Source: a virus. From it: a stretch of DNA of 35,879 nt. Positions 1 to 7,020 of the stretch are shown in pieces. Both the position numbers and the translations under genes were made by a program. The first letter of the stretch is position 1; each line of letters starts with the position of its first letter. The stretch lies in IMG/VR virus record IMGVR_UViG_3300036978_000532, positions 1-35,879 of that record; one strand, written 5' to 3'. The notes under the pieces were generated by a model that was given only the letters and a program-made list of their open reading frames with translations, was not told the DNA's origin and did not search any database.

Positions 1-10
1 AGTCTGGTTG
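1..10. repeat. Left copy of 10-bp terminal direct repeat
   Basis: The first ten bases, AGTCTGGTTG, recur at 35868-35877, two bases from the other end. This may be a leftover overlap from a circular or cos-type genome. Joining the ends would give two near-identical 12-mers in tandem. Ten bases is short, so chance cannot be excluded. Confidence 0.45.
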
Positions 11-106
11 TTCGCCCCCCCTTCGGAACGGTAATAGTTTTCTTGGAAGTATACCCCCCACCCCTGCGGTAGTTTTTTTTGCAATTTTCTTTTCATATTT
101 TAAATG
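11..106. other. Non-coding left end with C/G homopolymer tracts; candidate packaging (cos) region
   Basis: No gene is visible here. The stretch holds C7 (15-21), C6 (54-59) and C4 (61-64), which read as G-runs on the coding strand and stand out in an AT-rich genome. A weak inverted repeat, GTTC/GAAC, flanks the C7 run (about 10-29). If the ends join, this region lies directly upstream of the ParB-like, glycosyltransferase and terminase genes, where cos sites usually lie. Calling it cos is inference from position and composition. Confidence 0.3.
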
Positions 107-646
107 TTAAAGTTTTTCATACAAATCAATTAAAGGTTTCAAAGCAACTTTTACATTTTGTTTTTCATCTTCACGCCAAGTGCTTAATGGTTTAGATGTA
201 AATAGTTGTTTTAAAGAATCATTTATTTTGCCAACATAAGTAATCCAATGAGTAGATGTCTTGGTTGTGCGTTCAGGATCATTCTCCATTCTTTGAGCAG
301 AAACATTTGAAGGCAAAATTCCAATCAATTGTGCGCCAAGTTTGGCTACATCTGAAGGCCATAATTCAAGTTCAAGTTGTTCACGATTGCGAGCAAGTGA
401 AATTGCCTTTTCAGATTTATCTACTGGAATGCCTAACGACTCAATCCACTCAGATTTTCCTCCTTTGATTTGCTCACGACCAAGCAGGATCATGTCACCG
501 CAATCTGCCATCCGCATAATTGCGGCTCTAGCATTTTGTTTTGCTGTTAGGGCAAGTGCATTTGCTTCAGCATACGCCCGTTTGATTTCCCCTTCAATTG
601 CTCCCAAGGTTGTCGGGACTATCTGGTTTTTGTTTTCTGTTTCCAT
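107..646 (-). CDS. Hypothetical protein, DUF3102-like
   Basis: This 179-aa soluble protein is the last gene of the leftward operon. The N-terminal half (about residues 20-95) is an alanine/leucine-rich helical stretch followed by GKSEWIESLGI and a second helical region. That layout resembles the DUF3102 family of phage and plasmid proteins, many of which have an MT-A70- or ParB-like context. No catalytic motif is visible. The start overlaps the upstream HTH gene by 53 bases in another frame, which is large for this genome, so a later start is possible. Function unknown. Confidence 0.7.
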   Translation of the reverse strand: METENKNQIVPTTLGAIEGEIKRAYAEANALALTAKQNARAAIMRMADCGDMILLGREQIKGGKSEWIESLGIPVDKSEKAISLARNREQLELELWPSDVAKLGAQLIGILPSNVSAQRMENDPERTTKTSTHWITYVGKINDSLKQLFTSKPLSTWREDEKQNVKVALKPLIDLYEKL

Positions 647-1028
647 TTGTTAATTTGTATGTGCTTTTAGCTTCTTCTGATTTTAGTGCTGACGAGGGTG
701 GTAATCCAGTATGATCTAAAAAGTCCATTGCAATCTTGCTGATAGCTTGTTTTGTGCAACCTAACATCCGTCCTGCTTCCAACATTGACATACCTGCTGT
801 AAGTGGATGCCCAAGAGCAAAGGCTACTCCCCACAATGTTTTGCTTTTAGAATATCCGTGGATTGCAAGGAATGTGATGCTCTGGTTCAGGACTTCGATA
901 AGTTTTTCCGACGCTTCACGATAACTTGTTTTTCCAAGTTCGTTATCACCCCCCCCCTCCTCGTCAAAAAAAAAGTTAGGGGTATAACTTGCTTCGTCGT
1001 ATTGCGATGCGTCACGAAAATCAGTCAT
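594..1028 (-). CDS. Helix-turn-helix DNA-binding protein, putative regulator
   Basis: This is a 144-aa protein with an acidic N-terminus. A helix-turn-helix lies around residues 80-105, with the core EAGRMLGCTKQAISKIAMDF, as in sigma-region-4-like and resolvase-type HTHs of phage regulators. It probably binds DNA, perhaps to regulate transcription or replication. The N-terminal Glu-Glu-Gly-Gly-Gly run is encoded by nine consecutive G bases (949-957 on the + strand as C9). It sits between the NrdR-like zinc ribbon and the DUF3102-like gene. Its target is unknown. Confidence 0.7.
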   Translation of the reverse strand: MTDFRDASQYDEASYTPNFFFDEEGGGDNELGKTSYREASEKLIEVLNQSITFLAIHGYSKSKTLWGVAFALGHPLTAGMSMLEAGRMLGCTKQAISKIAMDFLDHTGLPPSSALKSEEAKSTYKLTNGNRKQKPDSPDNLGSN

Positions 1029-1066
1029 CTTTTTTTATCGTATCGGAATTGTTGTTATTGTCAACA

Positions 1067-1321
1067 TCAAATTTTCCCAAAAATCCTGTCGGAATAATCT
1101 GATCGTGGAACTCTTTCAATCCAATCATCTTCTGATCGAATCACAATGTCCTTTATTTTTATCTTTTTATCTCGATCTCTCGAAACTTTGCCTAATACTT
1201 TTTCAATCGTATTAAATCTCACATTGCATGAAGGGCATTCTCTTCTTCTGATTGTTTCGTGTGGATTTTTTAATCTCGTATCAACGACTCCTGTTTGTTT
1301 ATTGCAAAGAATACACTTCAT
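1067..1321 (-). CDS. NrdR-type zinc-ribbon protein lacking the ATP-cone
   Basis: This 84-aa protein matches the N-terminal zinc ribbon of the ribonucleotide-reductase repressor NrdR. It has C3-x2-C6 and C29-x2-C32, with the typical TRLKNPHETIRRRECPSC stretch and a following RFNTIEKV. Bacterial NrdR is about 150 aa, because an ATP-cone that senses dATP/ATP follows the ribbon. Here that domain is absent and replaced by a short charged tail. The start overlaps the helicase stop (ATGA). It probably binds nucleic acid. Whether it acts on host nrd genes is inference. Confidence 0.75.
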   Translation of the reverse strand: MKCILCNKQTGVVDTRLKNPHETIRRRECPSCNVRFNTIEKVLGKVSRDRDKKIKIKDIVIRSEDDWIERVPRSDYSDRIFGKI

Positions 1322-2571
1322 CGGTCAACAAATTTAGAAATTTCCCCTTTCATTTCAACTTCAGCATTTACATATCGAACACCGTTTCTGTTTTTCATAA
1401 TCCGAATCAGGGAATCGGGATGGTCGGAGTGATCGATTGCCAAAACATAATCGGGATGGTGACCGATTGCTCTACTTTCACGCAATTCACCTCTATCATT
1501 TACTTGGCTTGCAGTCAATATCCAAAGGTTGTATTTCAAAGCAAGAAGTTTCAACCTTCTCACAACTTCACTAACCTGCTGTTCTCTGGTTTCTGATTGC
1601 GTATCTGCTGAAGCAGAACAAAGTTGGATGTAATCAACAACAACCCAATCAAGACCATTTTTTATTTCCCTACGACAGAATGCTTCAATTTCATCAATGC
1701 CGTTAATGGTGTCTTCAATAATAATGGGAAGTCTTGAAAGTCTGGCAATCCCTCCTGCAATTCCATTTACTTGAGCTTTATTTGGATTGTTGTATGCCGA
1801 TACGCATTTGAATCCTGATAAATTTGCAACCATTCTCGACAATACTGAAGTCGCATTCATTTCAAGGCTGAAAACAACACCTCTCTTTGCGTCCACAGCC
1901 CCTTGTAGGGCTGTTTGTAGTAAAGCTATGGATTTACCCCCAGAAGTCTCGGAAGCGAATACAGCGACCGTTCCTCGCTCAAAACCACCGTTCAGTAATT
2001 CATCAAGACCATTGATTCCTGTTTTCAATCGCTCTGGTGCAGTGGTGCGTTCTAATTCTACAATTAACGCTGTGCATTGCTGGGCAAGTGATGTCTTTGT
2101 TTCTTGCTCTTCGTCTTCTGATGCTAAACTTTGTCCAATCCCTACGAGATCCGCTCGCATTTCCCGAATGTCTTGGTTACTTTCTGAAAGTTTCAGCAAT
2201 GCCTTTCGGTATTTTCTCGCTTTCATCAGGTCTTTTCTGAACTCCAATGCCATTGTTGCATCTGGTGCAGGATATGCCGTAAAGATTTCAGTAAACCCAT
2301 ACGCCCCCCCCACCACTTCTAAAACCCCCTTCTCTTCAAGCAATGCCTGAAGCTTAAACATATCGGCAGGATTACCGATATGATGATTTTCCTTGGCAAC
2401 TGATAAAAGTTCCTTATGGGTTGGATTAACAAATAGGTCTGAATCCCACTTTGCCATGTCGAGTGCCGCATGGTTCTGAAGGATGATTGAAATTGCCGCT
2501 TTCTCGGCTGATGCATTCATTGGAATGCTCGGTTTGGAATCCGTTTTATTTTCTCTGATTATTTTTGGCAT
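1318..2571 (-). CDS. dnaB: DnaB-family replicative DNA helicase
   Basis: This 417-aa protein has both DnaB domains. The N-terminal helical domain spans about residues 18-105. The RecA-fold helicase domain begins near residue 180, with Walker A SETSGGKS (207-214), FSLEM (234-238) and Walker B WVVVDYIQL (309-317). It should unwind the phage replication fork as a hexamer. It is slightly shorter than bacterial DnaB (about 450-470 aa), as is common in phages. It lies downstream of a hairpin-rich intergenic region that may be the origin. A run of eight G bases encodes part of the V-V-G-G-A stretch (+ strand 2304-2311). Confidence 0.93.
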   Translation of the reverse strand: MPKIIRENKTDSKPSIPMNASAEKAAISIILQNHAALDMAKWDSDLFVNPTHKELLSVAKENHHIGNPADMFKLQALLEEKGVLEVVGGAYGFTEIFTAYPAPDATMALEFRKDLMKARKYRKALLKLSESNQDIREMRADLVGIGQSLASEDEEQETKTSLAQQCTALIVELERTTAPERLKTGINGLDELLNGGFERGTVAVFASETSGGKSIALLQTALQGAVDAKRGVVFSLEMNATSVLSRMVANLSGFKCVSAYNNPNKAQVNGIAGGIARLSRLPIIIEDTINGIDEIEAFCRREIKNGLDWVVVDYIQLCSASADTQSETREQQVSEVVRRLKLLALKYNLWILTASQVNDRGELRESRAIGHHPDYVLAIDHSDHPDSLIRIMKNRNGVRYVNAEVEMKGEISKFVDR

Positions 2572-2588
2572 TTATTTTTTATAGGCTT

Positions 2589-2620
2589 GCTTCGCTCCCG
2601 CCTAAGCGGGATAGCGAAGC
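2589..2620. repeat. Imperfect hairpin, 8+5 bp stem
   Basis: GCTTCGCT (2589-2596) pairs with AGCGAAGC (2613-2620). Inside, CCCGC (2597-2601) pairs with GCGGG (2606-2610), with loop CTAA and a 2-nt AT bulge. No U-run follows on either strand, so it is not a standard terminator. Confidence 0.8.
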
Positions 2621-2644
2621 TATATCTGTCTTCAGACAGATATA
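2621..2644. repeat. Perfect 10-bp hairpin, TTCA loop
   Basis: TATATCTGTC (2621-2630) is followed by TTCA and its exact complement GACAGATATA (2635-2644). It abuts the preceding hairpin. A partial third copy of the ATCTGTCTGTC sequence follows at 2645-2656. Confidence 0.8.
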
Positions 2645-2728
2645 ATCTGTCTGTCTCGGGTGAACATGGTTATGGATGGGTTTCTATTTGGTTTCAATTT
2701 GGTTTTGGTTTGGTTTTCTTTTGGTTTT

Positions 2729-3103
2729 TTATAGCTTGAAAGCAAATGGTTTTTTTTCGCTTTTTGAATCGGTGGATCCACTTGATTTTGGCCTCCCGCC
2801 TTTCTTGCCATTTGTATAATTGCTGATGATCTTCTTGTTTTGATTTTCCCAATCGTGCATAATTAAAGTCTTGCCTTCTCTTTTTGCATAACCACTTTCG
2901 ATTAAAGCCTTTTCTAATTTGACTGGATCGTCGTTCCAATCTGCAATAGTGGCAATGATTTCAGGAGGTTTTTCTAAACGTTCTGAACGCCTGAATTGGC
3001 ATTGCCCCCATAATTTTAGAAGACTATAAACGCCAGCGTGTCCAGCAAGCTTGATTAAGATTTTAGTTTTGTAATGGTCACAAAAATCTGGTGATAGGAT
3101 CAT
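2729..3103 (-). CDS. Putative phage replication protein (replisome-organiser N-terminal-like)
   Basis: This is a 124-aa protein. Residues 1-90 resemble the winged-helix N-terminal domain of phage replisome organisers: a short helix-rich start, a WNDDPVKLEKALIESGY segment, then LIMHDWENQNKK. A basic Gly-Lys-Lys-Gly-Gly-Arg-Pro-Lys linker and a short tail follow. The C-terminal helicase-loading domain found in longer family members is missing. The adjacent DnaB gene downstream supports a role in replication initiation. The family call is by eye and moderate. Confidence 0.65.
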   Translation of the reverse strand: MILSPDFCDHYKTKILIKLAGHAGVYSLLKLWGQCQFRRSERLEKPPEIIATIADWNDDPVKLEKALIESGYAKREGKTLIMHDWENQNKKIISNYTNGKKGGRPKSSGSTDSKSEKKPFAFKL

Positions 3104-3294
3104 TTTTTTGTTTTCAATAAATAAGCATCTAACGCAATTTGTGCTTGAACGGAATCAAAATCAAATGCTCCGTTTAACACTTCGACCCATTGACCATCAA
3201 TCAATGCTTCGTAATCATATCTTGTTATGCCATCATCGTAATTTGGCCATGATCGCATTACATATCCCTTCCACTTCCATTTGGGTTCTTTCAT
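3100..3294 (-). CDS. Small hypothetical protein (64 aa)
   Basis: This short soluble protein starts MKEPKWKWKGYVMRSW and is rich in Trp, Tyr and Asp. Its stop overlaps the start of the replication protein (3100-3103), and its start overlaps the stop of the 55-aa coiled-coil gene upstream (ATGA). Such four-base couplings support translation. No family recognised. Confidence 0.65.
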   Translation of the reverse strand: MKEPKWKWKGYVMRSWPNYDDGITRYDYEALIDGQWVEVLNGAFDFDSVQAQIALDAYLLKTKK

Positions 3295-3458
3295 TTTTCT
3301 AATTCCTGAATGTATTCTTTCAATGCTTTTATCTCGTCTTTTAGTATCTTGTTTTCATTTACAAGCGAAATATGCCAGAATTTTAGATATTGAACCGAAT
3401 CTAAAATATCAGAAGCCCTTCTTTTTACTATTTCCAACATCTCGGTGTCGGTCGACAT
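3291..3458 (-). CDS. Small coiled-coil protein (55 aa)
   Basis: Reading the minus strand from the ATG at 3456-3458 gives a 55-aa protein beginning MSTDTEMLEIVKRRAS and ending KEYIQELEK. The C-terminal half has heptad-like spacing of L/I in a Lys/Glu-rich helix (NENKILKDEIKALKEYI). The stop overlaps the ATG of the next gene by four bases. Its first 50 bases overlap the end of the upstream 71-aa gene in another frame. Function unknown, possibly an oligomerising partner of replication proteins. Confidence 0.6.
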   Translation of the reverse strand: MSTDTEMLEIVKRRASDILDSVQYLKFWHISLVNENKILKDEIKALKEYIQELEK

Positions 3459-3624
3459 AGTTTTTTATTTTTTCAAGGTGCGTTAAGGCTAACGCCCTCC
3501 CATCCTCTGTGTCATCATAAGTATGCTGGTAAACAGGCAAAGGTTCATCCTTTTGAAGTCGTAACCCAATCGGGCAGTCGTTCATACAAATAACAAGTCG
3601 GATTGAGAGGGCGTTAGTAATCAC
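3409..3624 (-). CDS. Small hypothetical protein (GTG start)
   Basis: The frame opens with GTG (3622-3624) directly after the stop of the SSB-like gene and codes for 71 aa. An internal ATG at 3583-3585 (MNDCPIGLRL) is an alternative start and would give 58 aa. The C-terminus is Lys-rich. No domain recognised. The gap-free position between two genes supports it being real. Confidence 0.55.
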   Translation of the reverse strand: MITNALSIRLVICMNDCPIGLRLQKDEPLPVYQHTYDDTEDGRALALTHLEKIKNYVDRHRDVGNSKKKGF

Positions 3625-4122
3625 TTAGAACGGAATCTCATCAGCTTCGTCTAAAGACTTAACTGAAACATTCGATTTCATTTCTCGTTTAACAGGTGGT
3701 GGAGTTGTCTTTTTTCCAGACAACCACTCCTTTTTCTCATCCCCAAAAAACCAACGATCAATCTTGTTGAACCGATGTTCGGGGTTTTCTGATCCTGCTT
3801 CTTCACCTATCAGGCATACCCCCCTCTTGCCGATCAATTGCTCTGGTTCAACATCAACTTCCTCACCAGCGACAACCGCAGTTCCAATTGCCGCAAGAAC
3901 TTGGTCGATCTTCCAAGCTGCTTTTTCCGTGAATGTTAGATGTTCCCAAAGTTCAGGGCCATCGTTACCATCGGGCATGATGACTGTGCAGGTAAGTTTG
4001 ATCATCGGATTTCCGCTCTGCGAAACCTTCTCGATTGCTTTCCTGATTTCAACCTCGTAAACACTCGGTTCGACGAAGTAGATTGCTTGTTTTTTTGGCT
4101 CGTTTGCTTTGTATGTAGGCAT
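3625..4122 (-). CDS. DUF669-family, SSB-like ssDNA-binding protein
   Basis: This 165-aa protein fits the phage DUF669 family. It has a central beta-rich domain (about 20-125) with KLTCTVIMPDGNDGPELWEHL and a C-terminal FGDEKKEWLSGKK region. The acidic tip DEADEIPF resembles the DDIPF tail by which bacterial SSB recruits partners. It probably coats ssDNA during replication and recombination. It sits beside the PD-(D/E)XK nuclease and RecA-like ATPase, the usual partners of this family in phage recombination modules. Confidence 0.8.
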   Translation of the reverse strand: MPTYKANEPKKQAIYFVEPSVYEVEIRKAIEKVSQSGNPMIKLTCTVIMPDGNDGPELWEHLTFTEKAAWKIDQVLAAIGTAVVAGEEVDVEPEQLIGKRGVCLIGEEAGSENPEHRFNKIDRWFFGDEKKEWLSGKKTTPPPVKREMKSNVSVKSLDEADEIPF

Positions 4123-4151
4123 TTTATTTTCTTTCTGTTTTATGTTTTGGT

Positions 4152-4173
4152 CAGCGTTTTTTGGGATGCGCTG
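4152..4173 (-). promoter_or_regulatory. Leader hairpin upstream of SSB-like gene
   Basis: CAGCG (4152-4156) can pair with CGCTG (4169-4173) across a 12-base loop. It is followed on the coding strand by an A-rich stretch ending GAAAGAAAATAAAATG at the start codon. This matches the hairpin-plus-A-rich-leader pattern at five other genes here. The stem is short, so confidence is modest. Confidence 0.4.
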
Positions 4174-4215
4174 CCCCCCTTTTTCCCTGATGCAGTGTCA
4201 GTTGATCGAGAAAAA

Positions 4216-5220
4216 TTATTTAGTTTTGGTTTGACGAAGCGTTTGAATTGGTGATCCAGTTTTCACTGCAGAATTATCTGGTTCAACATTATTGGAAGCA
4301 CAAAATTCAAAGTAATTCTTTAAACTCATTTTTCCACCCATAGCAAGAATCAATGTTTCTGGCGAAACATTTTTTGCTGCATCTGCAATTGCCTTTGTTT
4401 CGACAAATTGCCGTCCTGCACTTGTTGAAAGCTTCCATCCCTGAATCTCTGTTCCAGATTCAAGTCGGGATTTCATTTCTTCAATTACTGGTTCAGCAAT
4501 CTCTTTCTCTGCAAGCTTCCAGTTGCGAACAAATCCACTGATTGATTCATTACTGGAAAGGATTTCAGCTTTGATTTTTTCGAGTGAATTTCCATTTGGA
4601 GCGGCTATCGTATAAACAGCAGATTCTGCTTGAGTAACAATCTTGTTACAAATTGTGAAGTGCTTGCACCAAGAACAATATTCGCATGGAATAGGTTCAG
4701 CATCTTTACTTGTTGCTTTATTCAAGACATCAAGAACAATCCGCTCTGCTTCATCCCAAGTAAAATCATAAGATCGAACAAGCTGTTGATCTACATAAAT
4801 CACATGGGCAGTATATGATGTTTTGAACTCATCATTCATACAAGCAAGACAATATGCAGCTAATTGTTCTCGGTAATTGCGCACCTGTCCTGTTTTAATA
4901 TCAGCAACCCAACTTAAAGGTTTACATCTTCCGTCTGCTGTTCCCATCTTGCCCATATGAGGAACAGCCATTCCAAGATACTCTTCTCTCGTTTCAATAT
5001 ATTCACCTTTAGCAAGTTCTTTCAATTTAGTTTCACCCCAAGTTGCAACAAAGGCATCCTCGGAAGAAAGTTGAATTGAAGGTTGTAGATTTCCGACCAA
5101 TTCACGAACAACAATATCAATATCTGTTCCTCTTGAAGTAGCGGCATTACCTCCTTCTGTTCCTTGATATAAAGGACATGATGCAAGTTTAGGTAACATC
5201 GATGGACTAATCTCTTTCAT
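4216..5220 (-). CDS. PD-(D/E)XK nuclease, Cas4/RecB-like (DUF2800-type)
   Basis: This 334-aa protein has nuclease core residues D96 and D107-I-K109 (within WVADIKTG) and the downstream helix motif Q119-L-A-A-Y123. Cys 15, 179, 182, 185 and 191 resemble the split cysteine set that holds an iron-sulfur cluster in Cas4/AddB-type nucleases. It likely resects DNA ends for phage recombination. I chose the ATG at 5218-5220 over one 15 bases upstream. GGAGG lies just ahead of it, and it overlaps the ATPase stop as TAATG. Confidence 0.82.
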   Translation of the reverse strand: MKEISPSMLPKLASCPLYQGTEGGNAATSRGTDIDIVVRELVGNLQPSIQLSSEDAFVATWGETKLKELAKGEYIETREEYLGMAVPHMGKMGTADGRCKPLSWVADIKTGQVRNYREQLAAYCLACMNDEFKTSYTAHVIYVDQQLVRSYDFTWDEAERIVLDVLNKATSKDAEPIPCEYCSWCKHFTICNKIVTQAESAVYTIAAPNGNSLEKIKAEILSSNESISGFVRNWKLAEKEIAEPVIEEMKSRLESGTEIQGWKLSTSAGRQFVETKAIADAAKNVSPETLILAMGGKMSLKNYFEFCASNNVEPDNSAVKTGSPIQTLRQTKTK

Positions 5221-6137
5221 TATTGATTCCTCCATTCTTGTGCTGTTGCAATGAATTTATCAACATTATTTGCAATTCGTTTTAAGTAATCTGGCGAGCA
5301 ATCCCGCCATGTGTATCCTTCAAGAAGAACATTTCTTGCAATCAGAAAATCATTAACCAATTGCTCATTATCAATTAACTTCTGTTCCCAATCTGTAATT
5401 GGCTGTTCTTGTTTAACAATAACCTCTTTCTTCGCCACTTCAAACAGATGCGAAACACTCTTCCATTCAAGAGGCAACTCTTCAGGAAGTCCACTTCTTG
5501 TTTTAGCATCATAAGCGGCAGAATGGGTTGTAAGCATAATGCGTTCTTTTCCTCCCATTCCTTTACCTTTGCCTCCCTCCGATTGCATGACTTTTGTTTT
5601 GAATTTCAAAAACCAAAGTTCATCAGCCCATTCTTTGATAAGCGGAGATGCCTGTTTAGACATTTTCAATTCATACCGATCATATGCGGACATAAGATCA
5701 GGTGGTTCAACACGCTGAACTTTGCTGTGAGCAATAAGCACAACATTGATGTTAAGCCCGATCAAGTCATCAAATGCTGTAAGCAAACGAGACATTTTCT
5801 CGGCAACCATAACCCATCCCTTCCCATATCCCCAATCTTCGATCGATGTTTTTTTATGTTGAGCAAGCAATCCTTCCACAACAAGGCGTTCAGTCCAATC
5901 AATCGAATCAATGACAATGGTTTGATAGTTGAGTTTTTTCACTTCACTCAATGCGGTGATAAGCTCATCTGCTGAATTGATTTCAACTCGATCAACATCA
6001 AGGTGGGCTGTTCCCCCTTCAACATCCAGAAACAAAGGTTTCGGGAAGTTAGCCGCAAATGTGGACTTTCCAATGGATTCCACGCCGTAAAGCACAACTC
6101 GTTGTGCCCGTTTTTGTTTTCCTGTTACTATTTTCAT
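5220..6137 (-). CDS. RecA-like AAA ATPase, Sak4-type single-strand annealing/recombination protein
   Basis: This 305-aa protein has Walker A GVESIGKST (18-26), an early LFLDVEGG strand (36-42) and Walker B TIVIDSIDW (73-81). This is the layout of phage nucleotide-binding AAA_24/Sak4 proteins. Those are RecA-core ATPases that help ssDNA annealing together with a DUF669-type SSB. The neighbours fit: nuclease and SSB-like genes follow directly. The start is preceded by a long hairpin and the leader CAATAGAAAATAAATG with no SD. Confidence 0.85.
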   Translation of the reverse strand: MKIVTGKQKRAQRVVLYGVESIGKSTFAANFPKPLFLDVEGGTAHLDVDRVEINSADELITALSEVKKLNYQTIVIDSIDWTERLVVEGLLAQHKKTSIEDWGYGKGWVMVAEKMSRLLTAFDDLIGLNINVVLIAHSKVQRVEPPDLMSAYDRYELKMSKQASPLIKEWADELWFLKFKTKVMQSEGGKGKGMGGKERIMLTTHSAAYDAKTRSGLPEELPLEWKSVSHLFEVAKKEVIVKQEQPITDWEQKLIDNEQLVNDFLIARNVLLEGYTWRDCSPDYLKRIANNVDKFIATAQEWRNQ

Positions 6138-6178
6138 TTATTTTCTATTGGGTTTTAGATGGAATTATTTCCAGCTAA

Positions 6179-6205
6179 TTTCTACACCCATATTGGATGC
6201 AGAAA
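6179..6205 (-). promoter_or_regulatory. 11-bp leader hairpin upstream of Sak4-like ATPase
   Basis: TTTCTACACCC (6179-6189) and GGATGCAGAAA (6195-6205) pair over 11 positions, counting two G-U pairs on the coding strand, with a 5-base loop. There is no U-run after the stem, so this is not a typical terminator. It begins about where transcription from the upstream promoter-like site would start. Confidence 0.6.
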
Positions 6206-6209
6206 GTAA

Positions 6210-6237
6210 CTAATAATACATTCCATAAAATTGTAAA
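6210..6237 (-). promoter_or_regulatory. Diverged copy of repeated promoter (TTTACA - 16 - TATTAG)
   Basis: On the minus strand TTTACA (6232-6237) is followed after 16 bases by TATTAG (6210-6215). This has the same -35 word and spacing as the three better copies at 8.35, 30.8 and 32.0 kb, but a poorer -10. A hairpin follows immediately. It would drive the ATPase/nuclease/SSB/helicase operon. Confidence 0.45.
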
Positions 6238-7020
6238 TCATTTTTTTATCGGGCGTTGAGGAAATTTACGCCAAATGCTTGATGGCATTACATGTATGAC
6301 ACCATTTTTTATTTTGCTTTTGAAAACATTTGGCCAAGCTGCAAGCAATCCCCTTGTATTTTTAGCACGCCCTCCTCCCGAAAATTCAATATCGGTGCAC
6401 CCTCCTTTTTGAACAAATGAAGGCATTGTTTCAATAAGGATACGGTTAAAAATTATTGAGCACCATCTTGTTTCTATACTTGTTGATTTTGCTCCACTCA
6501 TCAAAAGTTGCATTGAATAGTCTGTATCTTCAACTATCCCTTTTCTCCATACTGCCTTAACTTTGTTATTTACAAAAACACAACTGCATGCCTGTCGGTT
6601 GTATGAAACATCATTTGCCTGACTAAATGCAAATGTAGTATAAATCGGTGCAGCAATGCCAACATTTATGTATTTAGAACATTCATTCTCTATAAACCGA
6701 ATGCATTTAATTGATTCGGTTTTGATGTTTTTGTTGTTTGTCCTAATCCTAAAACTTTTGATGTCATCATCCATTTGCCAATGAAATAAATCACCATTTG
6801 ATATGGAGTGCTGTTTTATGAAATTCCTAACATAAGCAATACCCTCATTATTTTTTTGTATGTTTATACATTTATTAGGAAATTGCTTGTTGTATAAATC
6901 AAACTCTTGTGGCTCAACTGCAATTAGAAAATCTATATTTTCTGATTGTAAAAGCTTTGCAGTAATTACATTGTTTGATCTTCCTTTAGATAAAATGTAA
7001 ATGGGATGCCAAGATTTCAT
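6238..7020 (-). CDS. TET-associated-type glycosyltransferase (TAGT), copy 1
   Basis: This 260-aa protein has a GT-A-like fold signature: PIYILSKGR (6-14), EPQEF (36-40), DDD (84-86, metal-binding type) and EDTD (164-167). The same motifs lie at nearly the same residues in the second copy at 34.3 kb. The TAGT family was described from phages that glycosylate oxidised DNA bases. I use the ATG at 7018-7020, which overlaps the RuvC-like stop and aligns with the paralogue, rather than an in-frame ATG 45 bases upstream. Acceptor and sugar are unknown. Confidence 0.75.
   Translation of the reverse strand: MKSWHPIYILSKGRSNNVITAKLLQSENIDFLIAVEPQEFDLYNKQFPNKCINIQKNNEGIAYVRNFIKQHSISNGDLFHWQMDDDIKSFRIRTNNKNIKTESIKCIRFIENECSKYINVGIAAPIYTTFAFSQANDVSYNRQACSCVFVNNKVKAVWRKGIVEDTDYSMQLLMSGAKSTSIETRWCSIIFNRILIETMPSFVQKGGCTDIEFSGGGRAKNTRGLLAAWPNVFKSKIKNGVIHVMPSSIWRKFPQRPIKK

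Larger units (their letters stand above)
2572..2728 (-). promoter_or_regulatory. Hairpin- and repeat-rich intergenic region; candidate replication origin or leader
   Basis: This 157-base gap precedes the helicase gene. It contains two strong hairpins back to back (2589-2620 and 2621-2644) and, at about 2683-2730, a series of T-rich GGTTT units resembling iterons. It lies between a putative replication protein and DnaB. An origin, a transcription attenuator or a translational leader would all fit. No gene is seen in it. Confidence 0.45.

Noticed and set aside
2694-2939. 81-codon basic minus-strand frame over the replication protein
   Set aside because: Very Lys/Arg/Gln-rich shadow of the 124-aa protein gene, whose domain pattern and coupling are convincing.
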